The translations under genes were made by a program, and so were the position numbers. A DNA stretch of 64,000 bases, taken from NCBI GenBank assembly GCA_023429135.1, contig JAEYWD010000034.1, forward strand, positions 62,001 to 126,000, read 5' to 3'. Origin of the DNA: Bacteroidota bacterium (GTDB taxonomy: Bacteria > Bacteroidota > Bacteroidia > Bacteroidales > JAAUTT01). Shown one piece after another: positions 34,266-43,956 of this stretch (position 1 is the stretch's first letter; the number at the start of each line of letters is the position of its first letter). The notes beneath the pieces are model-generated. The model was not told where the DNA came from and ran no database searches. It worked only from the letters and a program-made list of their open reading frames with translations.

Positions 34266-35318
34266 ATGACTGGAGTAAGTGTTATAATATGCTGTTATAA
34301 TAGCAGCAAGCGATTGCCAAAAACGCTCGATCACTTGAAAGTGCAAGAGGTTCCATCGCATATCAAATGGGAAGTAATAGTTGTTGACAATGCCTCGACC
34401 GACAATACCTCAAACCTTGCAAAAGAATATTGGGGTAACCATCCGGTTCCGCTACGCGTGATTACCGAAATGAAACCGGGATTATCCAACGCTCGCACCG
34501 CGGGCATCAATAGCAGCAAATACGATTATGTTACTCTTGTTGACGATGATAACTGGGTAGAAAAACGGTGGGTGGAAAAAACATTCAAAATTCTGCATAC
34601 CAACCCGGATGTAGCGCTCTGCGGAGGCCAGGGTACCGGTGTTTTCGAAACTGAAAGACCTTTTTGGTTCGACAATTTTGAACGCGCTTATGCCATAGGT
34701 CCCCAAAACAACATTACCGGCATATTGCCTCCAAATAACTCGTTTCTTTACGGGGCCGGGTTAGGCATTAAAAAAGAAATTCTCCAGAATTTGCTTCGAT
34801 CGGGATACAAATTTTGGTTAACCGACCGTAGCGGGAAAAAACTGAGTTCAGGTGGCGATTTTGAACTCTGTCTTGTAATGTCGTTGCTGGGTTATAAACT
34901 TTATTACGACAACGATATGACTTTTTATCATTATATGCCAGCCGGAAGGTTAACATGGGATTACATGATAAAACTTGCCAGGGGCTTTGGAAGATCGACT
35001 GCGGTAATTCAGCAATACCAGGTACTTGTTTACCAAAAGAAAGGATTTGAACGGTTGAAGTTCCGAAACTATTTTCTTTCCGTTCTCATGTCGGCATACA
35101 GGGTAGTAAAGGCAACTTTAATAATTGTTCCCCTCTTATTTTCAGATAAAACAGGAAGTTCCAAATACTACAAATTTGTATACAACATTCACAGTTTGTT
35201 GTCTAAACTCAGCTTCTACTCCAATCATAAAAAACTGATCAACGATCTCGAGAATGGGAAATGGAAATCTGTCTCTGCAAACCGAATTAGCAAAGAAAAA
35301 GAAAAACAAATAGCCTAA
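34266..35318 (+). CDS. Family 2 glycosyltransferase
   Basis: GT-A fold: GVSVIICCYNSSKRLPKTLD, VIVVDNASTDNTSN (about residue 40) and the metal motif TLVDDDNWVEKRWV (about 92). The C-terminal part includes a membrane-like stretch (VVKATLIIVPLLF, about 280). I preferred the ATG at 34266 over the two upstream TTG codons. It adds one residue of the repeat unit at the inner membrane. Confidence 0.88.
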   Translation: MTGVSVIICCYNSSKRLPKTLDHLKVQEVPSHIKWEVIVVDNASTDNTSNLAKEYWGNHPVPLRVITEMKPGLSNARTAGINSSKYDYVTLVDDDNWVEKRWVEKTFKILHTNPDVALCGGQGTGVFETERPFWFDNFERAYAIGPQNNITGILPPNNSFLYGAGLGIKKEILQNLLRSGYKFWLTDRSGKKLSSGGDFELCLVMSLLGYKLYYDNDMTFYHYMPAGRLTWDYMIKLARGFGRSTAVIQQYQVLVYQKKGFERLKFRNYFLSVLMSAYRVVKATLIIVPLLFSDKTGSSKYYKFVYNIHSLLSKLSFYSNHKKLINDLENGKWKSVSANRISKEKEKQIA

Positions 35319-35338
35319 CTTTTATATAATAAAAATAT

Positions 35339-36247
35339 ATGGAAGATCTTCTAACCATTGCATTACCTGTTTACAAAAGAACCGATTTTATTCGCCGTGC
35401 ACTGGACAGTGCCGTAAACCAAACCGTAAAGTGCCGCATTTTGCTGATCGATAACTGCTCTCCGCACGATGAGTTTAAAAAAATAGCAGATAGCTATAAT
35501 AATCCGCTCATCACTTATGTTCGGAACGAAGTTACGGTTCCGCTGGAGGAAAACTTCAACAAATGTTTTCACCTATGCCAGACTCCGTGGTTAACAATTC
35601 TCCACGACGACGATATGCTGCATATCCAATATGTTGAAACAGCACAAAAAGTTTTGAGTAAATTCCCCGATGTTGGCGGGTTTGCTGTTAAAGCCAGGGT
35701 GGCTGAAAATGAATGGGACGGGTTATTCAAAGAAACCGCCATCACAAACGACTTCAAAGTTCTTAAAGAGGCATTCTTTTTCTTTCAACATCTAACGCCA
35801 TTTGTAGGTGTTATGCTTAATCGCGATAAAGCTTTGAAAATTGGAGGCTTTGTTAAAGATCATTACCCTATTGCCGATTTCGACTTCTGGTTTAAATACA
35901 GTGCGGTTAATAAAATGGTGCTGGTGAACCAGGAACTTTCCTTTTACAGGGTTTCATCCCAACAATTAACAAACGATGTAATTGACATTCTTGTACAAAA
36001 ACTATATAAATACCGGTTGAACTTAATACGAAGAAGTAAACATAAAAACATTCTTACTTATCTTGCTTTGGAGGATTCACTTTTGAATAACATTAAATAC
36101 TATAAATCAGTTTATAGCAATTTCCCAAATCTGGATTCGCTTTTAAACTCACGACGCGCCAGAGTAGCAGGTGTAATGCTGAAATATAAGCTTGTTAAAA
36201 AACTTGTGAATTATTACCGCCGGAAAATTTCATTCGAAAATGCTTAG
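35339..36247 (+). CDS. Family 2 glycosyltransferase
   Basis: GT-A domain with LTIALPVYKRTDFIRRALDS, RILLIDNCSPHDEF and WLTILHDDDMLHIQY (DDD, about residue 88). PIADFDFWFKYS (about 180) carries the acceptor-side acidic residues. It follows the preceding GT by 20 bp and should add a further residue of the repeat unit. Donor unknown. Confidence 0.88.
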   Translation: MEDLLTIALPVYKRTDFIRRALDSAVNQTVKCRILLIDNCSPHDEFKKIADSYNNPLITYVRNEVTVPLEENFNKCFHLCQTPWLTILHDDDMLHIQYVETAQKVLSKFPDVGGFAVKARVAENEWDGLFKETAITNDFKVLKEAFFFFQHLTPFVGVMLNRDKALKIGGFVKDHYPIADFDFWFKYSAVNKMVLVNQELSFYRVSSQQLTNDVIDILVQKLYKYRLNLIRRSKHKNILTYLALEDSLLNNIKYYKSVYSNFPNLDSLLNSRRARVAGVMLKYKLVKKLVNYYRRKISFENA

Positions 36248-36331
36248 AAAGTGGAAGGAATGAAGAGATGAAGAAATGAAGAGAATGAAGAAATGAAGGA
36301 AATGAAGGAAATGAAAGGAATGAAAGGAATG
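36247..36331. repeat. Purine-rich AATGAAGG tract
   Basis: About 85 bases made almost only of A and G plus the T of ATG, with imperfect units of about 10 bp such as AATGAAGGAA, directly follow the GT2 stop. It is similar in character to the ATGA tract at 15087. Confidence 0.8.
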
Positions 36332-36466
36332 ATTTTTTGACATAGGAGTCGCTAAAAGTAGTTATAGCTTGTAATGGACTTAAAATCAAATCTTGTAGCC
36401 AATTACGGGAATATTAAATCAATATGCCGTCATGATTGTTAAATAGTAGTTAACCATTTTAATTTG

Positions 36467-37903
36467 ATGATAAACGTTTTTAAGAAGTTAATCGATAGCC
36501 CAACCATATTATCCTGGTCTTCAGTATTTGTTCGTTTTGGAAGTGCATTGTTTGTTTTGCCGCTTACGCTCAAAGTTTTTACGCCTCTCGAACAGTCGTT
36601 CTGGTTCCTGTTAACAACAGTTACCGGATTTGCTATGCTTGCTGACTCGGGTTTTGGTTCAACGCTTGTAAGGGCGGTATCGTATTTTAAAGCGGGGGCA
36701 AAAGAACTGCCTCAAAGCCGCGAAGATTACGAAGAAAAACTTGAAGTTACGGAAGAAGGTCCAAACCTCGAAAAACTCCAGCGCTTATTATCAACTTCCT
36801 TTCGAATTTACCTTTTCATCAATCTGTTCATGATATTTATACTGCTCACAGCAGGAATACTGATGGTTTGGAATATTATGGAAATGGGGCATCACCGCAT
36901 CGATTTCTGGATTGCCTACGCTCTTATTATTCTTAACAGCACCATGTCGATAATGGGAGTAAAATGGAGTTCGTTTGTTAGGGGACTAGGATATATAAAG
37001 CTTGAATCGCGGTATGGTCTTGTCCAGGGGCTCTTTCAGATTCTCGTATTCATAATTTTACTCTCCTTTGGCTTAAAACCAGTTTACCTGATTGCCTATA
37101 TGACTTTTCAGGTAATTGCCCGGTATTTTTACCTGAAAAAACTTGTCGTAAAATGGTTTAGCGAACAGGGAATAAAGGTTGGTCATCCCGACTTCGACAA
37201 GGGACTTTTCAAATCATTATGGTCGTCTACCTGGCGGTTCGGGGGTTTATCGTGGGGAGTGTTTGCCGTAAACTCCGGAACCTCGGTTGTTATTTCGCAA
37301 TTAAAGGATCCGGTTATGATGGCCAGCTTTCTTCTTACACAGCGTATAGTAGTCTTCATTAGTAATATGGCAAAGGCACCATTCTATACCAATATTCCCA
37401 TTATTTATGAGCTTACTGCCAAAAAGGATATGGAAGGTCTAAAAAAGAAATCGTCCGAATACATATTTGTTGGACTTTCGTTACTGGTAGGCGCTTTGGG
37501 TGTTATTTTACTATTCGGTAACATGGGCCTTGAATTACTCGGGGTCGAAACCCGTTTTGTCCCTTTCTGGATATTGCTTGTTATAATTATAAGCGAAATC
37601 CTTGAAATACATTCATCATATCATGCCGGACTTTACATCTCGACCAATCATATTCCGTTTTTATGGCCGGCAACTATCTCGGGAGTTCTCATTATTGCAG
37701 CAGGATTTTATGTAATGCCCATCTATGGAGTTTTAGGAGTGGTTCTTGCAAAGCTTGTAATTCAGTTGGTTTACAATTATTGGTACTCCGTAAAGTTATC
37801 GCTGCAATTGTTAAACTGGAATTTTTTCGAATATCTGGCCATGCTTCCTGTTTATGGGATAAAAGGTATTACCAATAAAATTAAATTCCTGAAAGGAAAA
37901 TAA
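36467..37903 (+). CDS. Polysaccharide repeat-unit flippase (Wzx-like)
   Basis: About twelve membrane helices in a MATE/MOP-type arrangement. The first is WSSVFVRFGSALFVLPLTLKV (about residues 17-37). A charged loop of about 45 residues (about 80-125) follows the second helix. Wzx proteins move the lipid-linked repeat unit across the inner membrane. The start was set at the ATG at 36467 rather than the preceding TTG. It is the partner of the Wzy-like protein at 44,864. Confidence 0.85.
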   Translation: MINVFKKLIDSPTILSWSSVFVRFGSALFVLPLTLKVFTPLEQSFWFLLTTVTGFAMLADSGFGSTLVRAVSYFKAGAKELPQSREDYEEKLEVTEEGPNLEKLQRLLSTSFRIYLFINLFMIFILLTAGILMVWNIMEMGHHRIDFWIAYALIILNSTMSIMGVKWSSFVRGLGYIKLESRYGLVQGLFQILVFIILLSFGLKPVYLIAYMTFQVIARYFYLKKLVVKWFSEQGIKVGHPDFDKGLFKSLWSSTWRFGGLSWGVFAVNSGTSVVISQLKDPVMMASFLLTQRIVVFISNMAKAPFYTNIPIIYELTAKKDMEGLKKKSSEYIFVGLSLLVGALGVILLFGNMGLELLGVETRFVPFWILLVIIISEILEIHSSYHAGLYISTNHIPFLWPATISGVLIIAAGFYVMPIYGVLGVVLAKLVIQLVYNYWYSVKLSLQLLNWNFFEYLAMLPVYGIKGITNKIKFLKGK

Positions 37904-37935
37904 ACCTCGTTTGAGCCACAAAGGCTAAAGCTGTA

Positions 37936-37972
37936 TTGGCTGTGGACCGTTGACCGTGGTCTGTCGACCCGC
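37936..37972. repeat. Dispersed GTGGACCGTTGACC-type repeat
   Basis: Short direct repeats of a GTGGACCGTTGACCGTGGTC unit, related to the copies at about 17,600 and 23,550. Confidence 0.55.
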
Positions 37973-38094
37973 TGTTATGCCTGTTAACTAAACGCCTGCT
38001 CCAATTAATTAATCAGCTTAAAAGAAAATTATTGTGAATTTAACTTTCAGTCTTAACCCAATTCCTTACATTTACTTAAACTAACTTTGCAGGT

Positions 38095-38442
38095 ATGGAT
38101 CAACAAACTATACTGGTTGTAGAAGATGATTATGATATTTCGATTCTACTGCAACATATTTTTCACGATAATAAAATTGCAAGCTTTTATGCAAATTCGT
38201 TACAGGAAGCAGAAGAAGCATTAACCTGGCTTCGGCCTACTCATATCTTTTTAGATGTTTTTCTTCCCGATGGGAATGGTTTGGATTGGATAAAGTGCAA
38301 AAATATAAATTGTGAAATTACTATTATGACCGGGAATATTGAGGAAGTGGGAAGCGAAGCAGAAGGTTTTTGCATTATTAAAAAACCATTTTTAGCAAAA
38401 AGCATTTTAAACAGCCTGCACCATACCAAAGAAATTCTCTAA
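38095..38442 (+). CDS. Single-domain response regulator receiver
   Basis: A CheY-like domain without an output domain: acidic pair Asp11/Asp12 (VVEDDYD), phospho-acceptor Asp54 in IFLDVFLPDGNG, Thr79 (IMTGN) and Lys97 in IKKPF. It may act by protein contact, perhaps on polysaccharide production. No kinase is encoded nearby. At 115 residues it is slightly short but complete. Confidence 0.87.
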   Translation: MDQQTILVVEDDYDISILLQHIFHDNKIASFYANSLQEAEEALTWLRPTHIFLDVFLPDGNGLDWIKCKNINCEITIMTGNIEEVGSEAEGFCIIKKPFLAKSILNSLHHTKEIL

Positions 38443-38528
38443 ACAAAGCGAAAACTTACCGCTTCCGAAATGTTTTTAACTTTTCATCCTTTAAAGATGT
38501 CAACATTGCTACGCAGAGGTATTTTCAT

Positions 38529-38734
38529 GCTTGCAAACCTATTTACGTAGTTTTATTGAAGATTTGCAGGCTTGCAAAGCAATTTACATTGCGGCGTAAT
38601 GTGATTTTCAGGAATGCAAAGCATTTTACATAAAATGATTTTCACTTTGCACGCGTGCAGAAAATAAAAAATCCGTTGAAACGAGGTTTGCAGCATTGCA
38701 TTTCCCTTTACAACGGATTAATTTGCTTTTAACA
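38529..38734. repeat. Decayed tandem repeat, period about 41 bp
   Basis: Units starting GCTTGCAAAGCATTTTACAT-like begin at about 38529, 38570, 38612, 38653 and 38693 (spacings 41, 42, 41, 40), with the best match between the first three. Within it, AATCCGTTG (38670-38678) and CAACGGATT (38711-38719) can pair across a 32-base loop, close to the end of the minus-strand gene. It fills the gap between the response regulator and the helical protein. Confidence 0.6.
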
Positions 38735-38737
38735 GGA

Positions 38738-39421
38738 TTAAACCGCTTTATTATTGCTTTCGGTTACCACCTCTTCATTTGCTGTATCGTTGTTACGTGC
38801 TGGAAGAACCGGGAAAAGGCGGTCGGCACCGGTGGCTCCGAGTTGACGGCGTGCATCCAGGTAGTTTATCTCGTAGGCACGAATTAAATCCATTTTGGCA
38901 ATCTGAGTTTCGGCTTCAGCAGTTTTTTCCTTCCGAATTGCTTCGTTTAGCTGTTGGAGGGCTTTAAGTACATTTTGAGCGGCAGTACGGATTCTTGCCG
39001 CAAAAGGGTAAAGTTGGTGCGTATCGCCCAGACTTTCTATTTTAACTGCCAGTTTCTCGGCAGCATTAGGTTCGGCAGCATAAGGCAATCTAATAATATT
39101 GGAGAATGTGCCGTCCTCAAAAATTCTGTTTAACAAGGAACTTCCGGCATTGTTGCGGTCGAAACTTTTACAGGCTTCGAATGTATCACGGATCACATTA
39201 TCGAGATCGGTATCAAGATACAAAACATCGTCATAAAAATCCTGACGGGAATCTTGAGCCTGTAACTCAAGGTTGAATTTTGCCTTGAGATTGTCGGCAG
39301 GACTCTGGATAGCCTGGATAAGTGATTCACCGCTTTTTGATTTGCGGCATAAACGTTGGTGACGGCGAATAGCATCAAGCATAAAAGACGCCGAATCGCG
39401 CTGATAAAGCATACGTGCCAT
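38738..39421 (-). CDS. Helical protein of unknown function
   Basis: A 227-residue soluble, mostly helical protein with no signal peptide, membrane segment or known motif that I recognise. The N terminus (MARMLYQRDSASFMLDAIRRH) and the repeated pattern of Leu/Ala heptads suggest a helical bundle; residues 140-200 may form a coiled coil. It is the only minus-strand gene in this part of the locus and is monocistronic. Codon use looks normal, which supports a real gene. Confidence 0.6.
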   Translation of the reverse strand: MARMLYQRDSASFMLDAIRRHQRLCRKSKSGESLIQAIQSPADNLKAKFNLELQAQDSRQDFYDDVLYLDTDLDNVIRDTFEACKSFDRNNAGSSLLNRIFEDGTFSNIIRLPYAAEPNAAEKLAVKIESLGDTHQLYPFAARIRTAAQNVLKALQQLNEAIRKEKTAEAETQIAKMDLIRAYEINYLDARRQLGATGADRLFPVLPARNNDTANEEVVTESNNKAV

Positions 39422-39621
39422 AATTTTTAGGTATTTAAATTAGATAACTGGAAACATATAGTTGGTTTAAAACTATCGGGTTATTTGAAGGTCAAGATAT
39501 TAATTTTTTTCTAATTGGCAAGTAGCAGCAGATAAAGATATATTTAATGGCCTGATTCATAAAATACAAACATTCCAATTTGTTGTTTGTTTAATATATA
39601 TACTATTTAAAATCGCCATGT

Positions 39622-40338
39622 ATGAAAAAAATATTGTACCTGTTTTTTGGCTTATTACCAGTTATCATTAGTTGTGAAAAAGATAAAGAGAAGCCAATAC
39701 CTGAAGTACCCGAAGAAATTATCCGAACAGTTGCCAATCCTATTTTATATCCCCGGGTTGAACAATTATTCCCGACAAATCAGCAGGCAACTCTTACTTT
39801 TCCCTTTCTGTTTTCAGATACAGTGCAGAAACGCATTGTGCTTACCCGTGAATCGAAAGTTTATCTAACCTTTATAGCAGAACGGGCTGTATATAAGAAT
39901 TCGGTGGGCTGGTATTCGTACAAGCTCGGTAGCGAGCCAAAGTCGGTTAAGGATATTGAGAAGCATTTACTTTTTCCCAACGTTTCGGCCAAAGGCGAAG
40001 GTGGTGAGTTGATGCAGGGCGATATGCTGCAGCTTGGAGATACAACTTTTACAAAAAATACAGTTGTCGGATTCTTTATAATACTTCAAGGCTGGCAGAA
40101 TGGATCAATCGATTGGGGTAAACCTACTCATTATACTGATCCGTTTTTGAATGAAGGTACAAAGCAACAACATGTATTATTCAGAGAAAAAGATAGTGAA
40201 GATATTGTTCTTGGTATTGAAGACACTCAATTCGAAATCGCCGATAAAGATTTTAACGACCTGATTTTTAAAATTTCAGATAATAAGGACAATTATAAAT
40301 CCATTTCATTCGATATGAACAAGGTTCCTATACTTTAA
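39622..40338 (+). CDS. Lipoprotein with DUF4114-like domain
   Basis: The lipobox VIISC (Cys18) follows a short signal peptide. The C-terminal region has VLGIEDTQFEIADKDFNDLI (about residues 196-215), the acidic signature of DUF4114, which usually folds as a calcium-binding beta sandwich on secreted proteins. GFFIILQGWQNGSIDWG precedes it. It is probably at the outer membrane surface. Function unknown; its place within the locus may be incidental. Confidence 0.78.
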   Translation: MKKILYLFFGLLPVIISCEKDKEKPIPEVPEEIIRTVANPILYPRVEQLFPTNQQATLTFPFLFSDTVQKRIVLTRESKVYLTFIAERAVYKNSVGWYSYKLGSEPKSVKDIEKHLLFPNVSAKGEGGELMQGDMLQLGDTTFTKNTVVGFFIILQGWQNGSIDWGKPTHYTDPFLNEGTKQQHVLFREKDSEDIVLGIEDTQFEIADKDFNDLIFKISDNKDNYKSISFDMNKVPIL

Positions 40339-40505
40339 AGGATACTTTAATGTTTAATCATTAACATGGCAATGTATTTAGTCCGGCTCTCTTCCGGTGG
40401 GTTAACACCCACAGTTATTTTTATAACCCTTTAAATAATAAATTGAGGAAACTCTGTTAAAGGTTTAATTTCATGACTATCCAAACCTGATTATATTTAA
40501 GTTAA

Positions 40506-41648
40506 ATGTTACAAGGCAGAATTAATTCACTGGATTCTATCCGAACTATTGCTGTACTGTTGGTTATTGTGTCGCACTGGCTTCACTTCTCCTATATTAA
40601 AATATTTGATTTAGGAGCGGTGGGAGTAACCATCTTCTTTGTTCTGAGCGGTTTTTTAATCACCCGTATCCTGCTGGAAAATAAAAAGGAGGCAGAGACA
40701 AAAAAAATAGCCAAGCTATCGATAATTAAAAACTTCATTATCCGAAGAAGCTTAAGGATATTCCCCATATATTATCTTACAATATTTATACTGTTTTTAT
40801 TGAGCGACAAAACAGGTACATCTATAAAACAGGATTTTGAATATTATGCTACATATTCTTCAAATATTATGTTCTTTATCAAACAAGGGTGGGACGGTAA
40901 ATTATCACATCTATGGTCGTTAGCTGTTGAAGAGCAATTTTATCTGATATGGCCATGGTTAATTGTTTTTATCAAGCAGAAGTATCTGAAATATACCATA
41001 ATATTTATCTTGATTTTTGGTATACTGTCTAATTATTTTCTAGCCTATATATTCCCGCATCACATTCTGTTGGAAATTTTAACTCCTGCTTGTTTTGATG
41101 CATTCGGCGCCGGGGCCATTCTATCGTATCTAATGGTATACAAGAAAGATTTTGTCCCAACCTTTACCAGATGGTTATCTTATCTTGCCCCAGTTTGTTT
41201 GCTCCTTTTTGTTTTCGGCTCACTATTTCAATTTGATACTTTTATACCTCACCGAACTTTAATTTCTGTTTTCTCGTTGTACTTAATTGCTTTCACCATT
41301 CAATTTCAGGAAAGCGTATTACACACTTTTTTATTAAATAATAAAACTCTGATATTTCTTGGCAAAATAAGTTATGGTATTTATTTGTATCACAATTTTA
41401 TGCCCTGGATCTGGCAGACATTTGTTAATAAACTCAATCAGTTTAATGTGCATATTCCTCTTATTAACTCTTACATGCCTGTAAAATTTAGTGGAGCTTT
41501 GGTAATACTGGAGAGATTTGCTTTGCTTGTTTTAATTTCCTGGTTATCGTGGATTATAATTGAATCTCCAATTAATAAATTAAAAGACAGATTCAGTTAT
41601 AAGTCTCAGGTAAAGAGAAAAGCTCACAGCCAGGTTCTTGCTGCCTAA
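40506..41648 (+). CDS. Membrane acyltransferase (OafA/acyltransferase 3 family)
   Basis: About ten membrane helices. The family signature starts with LDSIRTIAVLLVIVSHWLHF (catalytic His about residue 24), then GVTIFFVLSGFLITRILLE and HLWSLAVEEQFYLIWPWL (about 137). Such enzymes add acetyl or other acyl groups to surface polysaccharides. It is a likely modifier of the repeat unit made here. Confidence 0.9.
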   Translation: MLQGRINSLDSIRTIAVLLVIVSHWLHFSYIKIFDLGAVGVTIFFVLSGFLITRILLENKKEAETKKIAKLSIIKNFIIRRSLRIFPIYYLTIFILFLLSDKTGTSIKQDFEYYATYSSNIMFFIKQGWDGKLSHLWSLAVEEQFYLIWPWLIVFIKQKYLKYTIIFILIFGILSNYFLAYIFPHHILLEILTPACFDAFGAGAILSYLMVYKKDFVPTFTRWLSYLAPVCLLLFVFGSLFQFDTFIPHRTLISVFSLYLIAFTIQFQESVLHTFLLNNKTLIFLGKISYGIYLYHNFMPWIWQTFVNKLNQFNVHIPLINSYMPVKFSGALVILERFALLVLISWLSWIIIESPINKLKDRFSYKSQVKRKAHSQVLAA

Positions 41649-41697
41649 GAGGCCACTGAAAAGTGCCCAGCAATGAGCCCTGTCGAAGTGCGGTCAC

Positions 41698-41736
41698 TGA
41701 GCTTGTCGAAGTGACAATGAGGTTTCGACAAGCTCA
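41698..41736. terminator. Palindrome of the GAGCTTGTCGAA repeat family
   Basis: Perfect 13-bp arms (41698-41710 and 41724-41736, TGAGCTTGTCGAA and its complement) around a 13-base loop, with a further partial copy at about 41,674. It sits between two convergent genes and may serve as a terminator, although there is no T run. Confidence 0.55.
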
Positions 41737-41794
41737 ACCTCCGGTTATCAAACTGGCTTTTCACACAATATCCACTAAACTGCTCTTAAAATGG

Positions 41795-42814
41795 TTAAAT
41801 AGCAATTTCGAACTGCAACCCGTGGGATAAATAATTAAGCTTACAAAAAAAAATTCCCAGTAACAGATAGGCATGTTTCAACTCCCTAACCTGTGTCTTA
41901 AACCAATTAACCATATTACGGAGCCCTGTTTCGAGAGACGTTTTTGCCTGCCAGCCTATCAACGAACGGGTGGTTTCCACATCGGCAACACGCGGCTGCT
42001 CCGAAAAACGGTCGGGAATAGCGCCAAAATCGGGCTGGATATTTGTCTCCATAATCTCAACAATTTTTTCAACCATCTCGCGAACAGAGGTTAGCCTTCC
42101 CGAGCCCAGATCCAACGGTGTGGAATGAATTTGCGAATGCGTTGCTGCAGTAAGTATTCCTTCCACCAGATCGTCAATATAAATCCAGTCGACTTCCCAT
42201 TTCCCGCTGGTAAGCTTTGGCTGATGACCATTCAAAACTGATAAAATAACATGGGGCAAAATCTTCCATTTCGGTTGGGTAGGACCATAACCCATAAACG
42301 GCCTAATGGTTACTACCGGCAATTTATACAATTGCTGAAATAATTTACCGTAAATAACGGTACCCAACTTGGCAGCAGCATAAGGAGATGCCGGGGTTTC
42401 GTTCAGGTCTAAAGGCTCGGTACTGGAACCCGTAAGAATAATTTTTTCGCATCCCATATCCACAGCCTCGGTTAACAGATTAACCGTACTTGTTAACAGA
42501 CTGCTATAGGTTGAGAGCAGATGCTTCTGATCGTTTGCCGCAGTAACATCACCAGCCAAATGAAAAATATAGTCGGGACGACTCTTTTTCAGGATCTTTC
42601 GTGCAAATCCATGATCGTCGAAAGTACCCTGCCACCAGAACAATCCAGGTAAATCAGGATCGCTTCCGTTCTGATTTCTTGAGGTCCCATGAACCGTAGC
42701 TCCAATATCAATTAACTTTTTACTTAAATTCTGTCCAATAAAACCGCTTGCCCCGGTTATTAAAACTTTTTTGCCCTCCAACTGATCTTTAAAATCATTT
42801 GTGTCAGATTTCAT
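41795..42814 (-). CDS. NAD-dependent epimerase/dehydratase (SDR)
   Basis: Rossmann motif VLITGASGFIGQNLSKKL (residues 16-33), Ser region LTGSSTEPLDLNETPASPY and catalytic Tyr-Lys in YAAAKLGTVIYG (about 145-156). It acts on a nucleotide sugar. The last 27 residues after WFKTQ look unlike the family and may come from a lost stop codon. It is the final gene of the leftward GT operon. Confidence 0.85.
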   Translation of the reverse strand: MKSDTNDFKDQLEGKKVLITGASGFIGQNLSKKLIDIGATVHGTSRNQNGSDPDLPGLFWWQGTFDDHGFARKILKKSRPDYIFHLAGDVTAANDQKHLLSTYSSLLTSTVNLLTEAVDMGCEKIILTGSSTEPLDLNETPASPYAAAKLGTVIYGKLFQQLYKLPVVTIRPFMGYGPTQPKWKILPHVILSVLNGHQPKLTSGKWEVDWIYIDDLVEGILTAATHSQIHSTPLDLGSGRLTSVREMVEKIVEIMETNIQPDFGAIPDRFSEQPRVADVETTRSLIGWQAKTSLETGLRNMVNWFKTQVRELKHAYLLLGIFFCKLNYLSHGLQFEIAI

Positions 42815-42945
42815 ACAACGTTTTGTTTAAAATATTAATCAACCGCTAACTTCTTATTAAGAGCAGTATCCCAATTAGAAAACAGGGTAGCGGTTTATTT
42901 GTTCCCGTATGAAATTAAGGTAGGATTAAAATGCATCCGAAGTAA

Positions 42946-43956
42946 TCAGAACTTTAACCACGAAGCAACATTTCGGCCAAAGCTCTCCCAGGTATTACCG
43001 GCTATAAAGCCTGTTATTTTTGATCGATCAGTTTCGTCACTATTATTCTTAAGACTGTGAAGTATTTTCATTAATTCTTCGTAGGTGGAATAGGTTTCTA
43101 TAACTCCGTCGTTTTTCAGGTCGGCAAAAGCGCCACATTGAGGGCCAATAACACGGGCTCCCATCATAATGGAATCCATAACTGCTCCCGAACTCAAAAC
43201 GCTATCTTTCAAATAAGTGTATAAAACACAGCGGGCGCTTTCAATTTCATGTTTTAACTCCTCATTGTCAACAAACTTATCTTCGACTACAATTCCGGGG
43301 TTTGTTAGTCCCATTAGTTTTTCCTTATAAGCTGCATCACGGATTTTACCAACTATACGGATTGTCCATTTCTCATCAAGCTTGTGCGACCACAGATAAT
43401 CGAGAAACAGATCAATTCCTTTGTATGGAATAATACTTCCCCAGATTAAAATGTCGGTGGTTTTAGGCTTGATGGCAACATTATAGTTACCCGAAACAGG
43501 GTGGTGCAGAAATTTGGTTTTTGCTTTTACCTTGTTCCCAAAAGTGGCTGCGAATTCTACCCCTTCGGTGGAATGGGTGAGGATGAAATCGCTCTGTTTC
43601 ATCAGCAGCCTGAAAAGAAAGCGCTTGATATGATGATTTTTTTTATAATGCGAAAACTTATTATGAAGTGTCCAGATTATCTTTTTCGATGTCAGCTTAC
43701 AGTAAAACAAAATGAAAATCAAAACCAGGGTTTGAAGATAACCCTTGCTTTTATCGGGTAAATCTTCAATCCAGTTAAACCATATATAATCCACCTTAGG
43801 CAAATATCCAAGCAGATGAAGTATGCCATTGTTCGATTTTGTGTTCCGGTTAACAACATTGCAATAATCGCTTACCGCACTGTTGAGATTGGTAATATAA
43901 GGGTTAAACGAATAATATTTCTCTGATGCATTGGGATGGATATAAATATTTTTCAT
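42946..43956 (-). CDS. GT-B glycosyltransferase (family 4-like)
   Basis: A GT-B fold. The N-terminal half contains IIWTLHNKFSHYK and FILTHSTEGVEF (about residues 115-130). The C-terminal half has DILIWGSIIPYKGIDLFLDY (about 170), then WTIRIVGKI and SSGAVMDSIMMGARVIGPQC (about 257). The family-4 EX7E motif is not obvious. Overlaps the next upstream gene by 4 bp. Confidence 0.8.
   Translation of the reverse strand: MKNIYIHPNASEKYYSFNPYITNLNSAVSDYCNVVNRNTKSNNGILHLLGYLPKVDYIWFNWIEDLPDKSKGYLQTLVLIFILFYCKLTSKKIIWTLHNKFSHYKKNHHIKRFLFRLLMKQSDFILTHSTEGVEFAATFGNKVKAKTKFLHHPVSGNYNVAIKPKTTDILIWGSIIPYKGIDLFLDYLWSHKLDEKWTIRIVGKIRDAAYKEKLMGLTNPGIVVEDKFVDNEELKHEIESARCVLYTYLKDSVLSSGAVMDSIMMGARVIGPQCGAFADLKNDGVIETYSTYEELMKILHSLKNNSDETDRSKITGFIAGNTWESFGRNVASWLKF

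Noticed and set aside
38529..38734. Possible CRISPR array
   Set aside because: Units are imperfect throughout with no separate repeat and unique spacer, and no cas gene is nearby.
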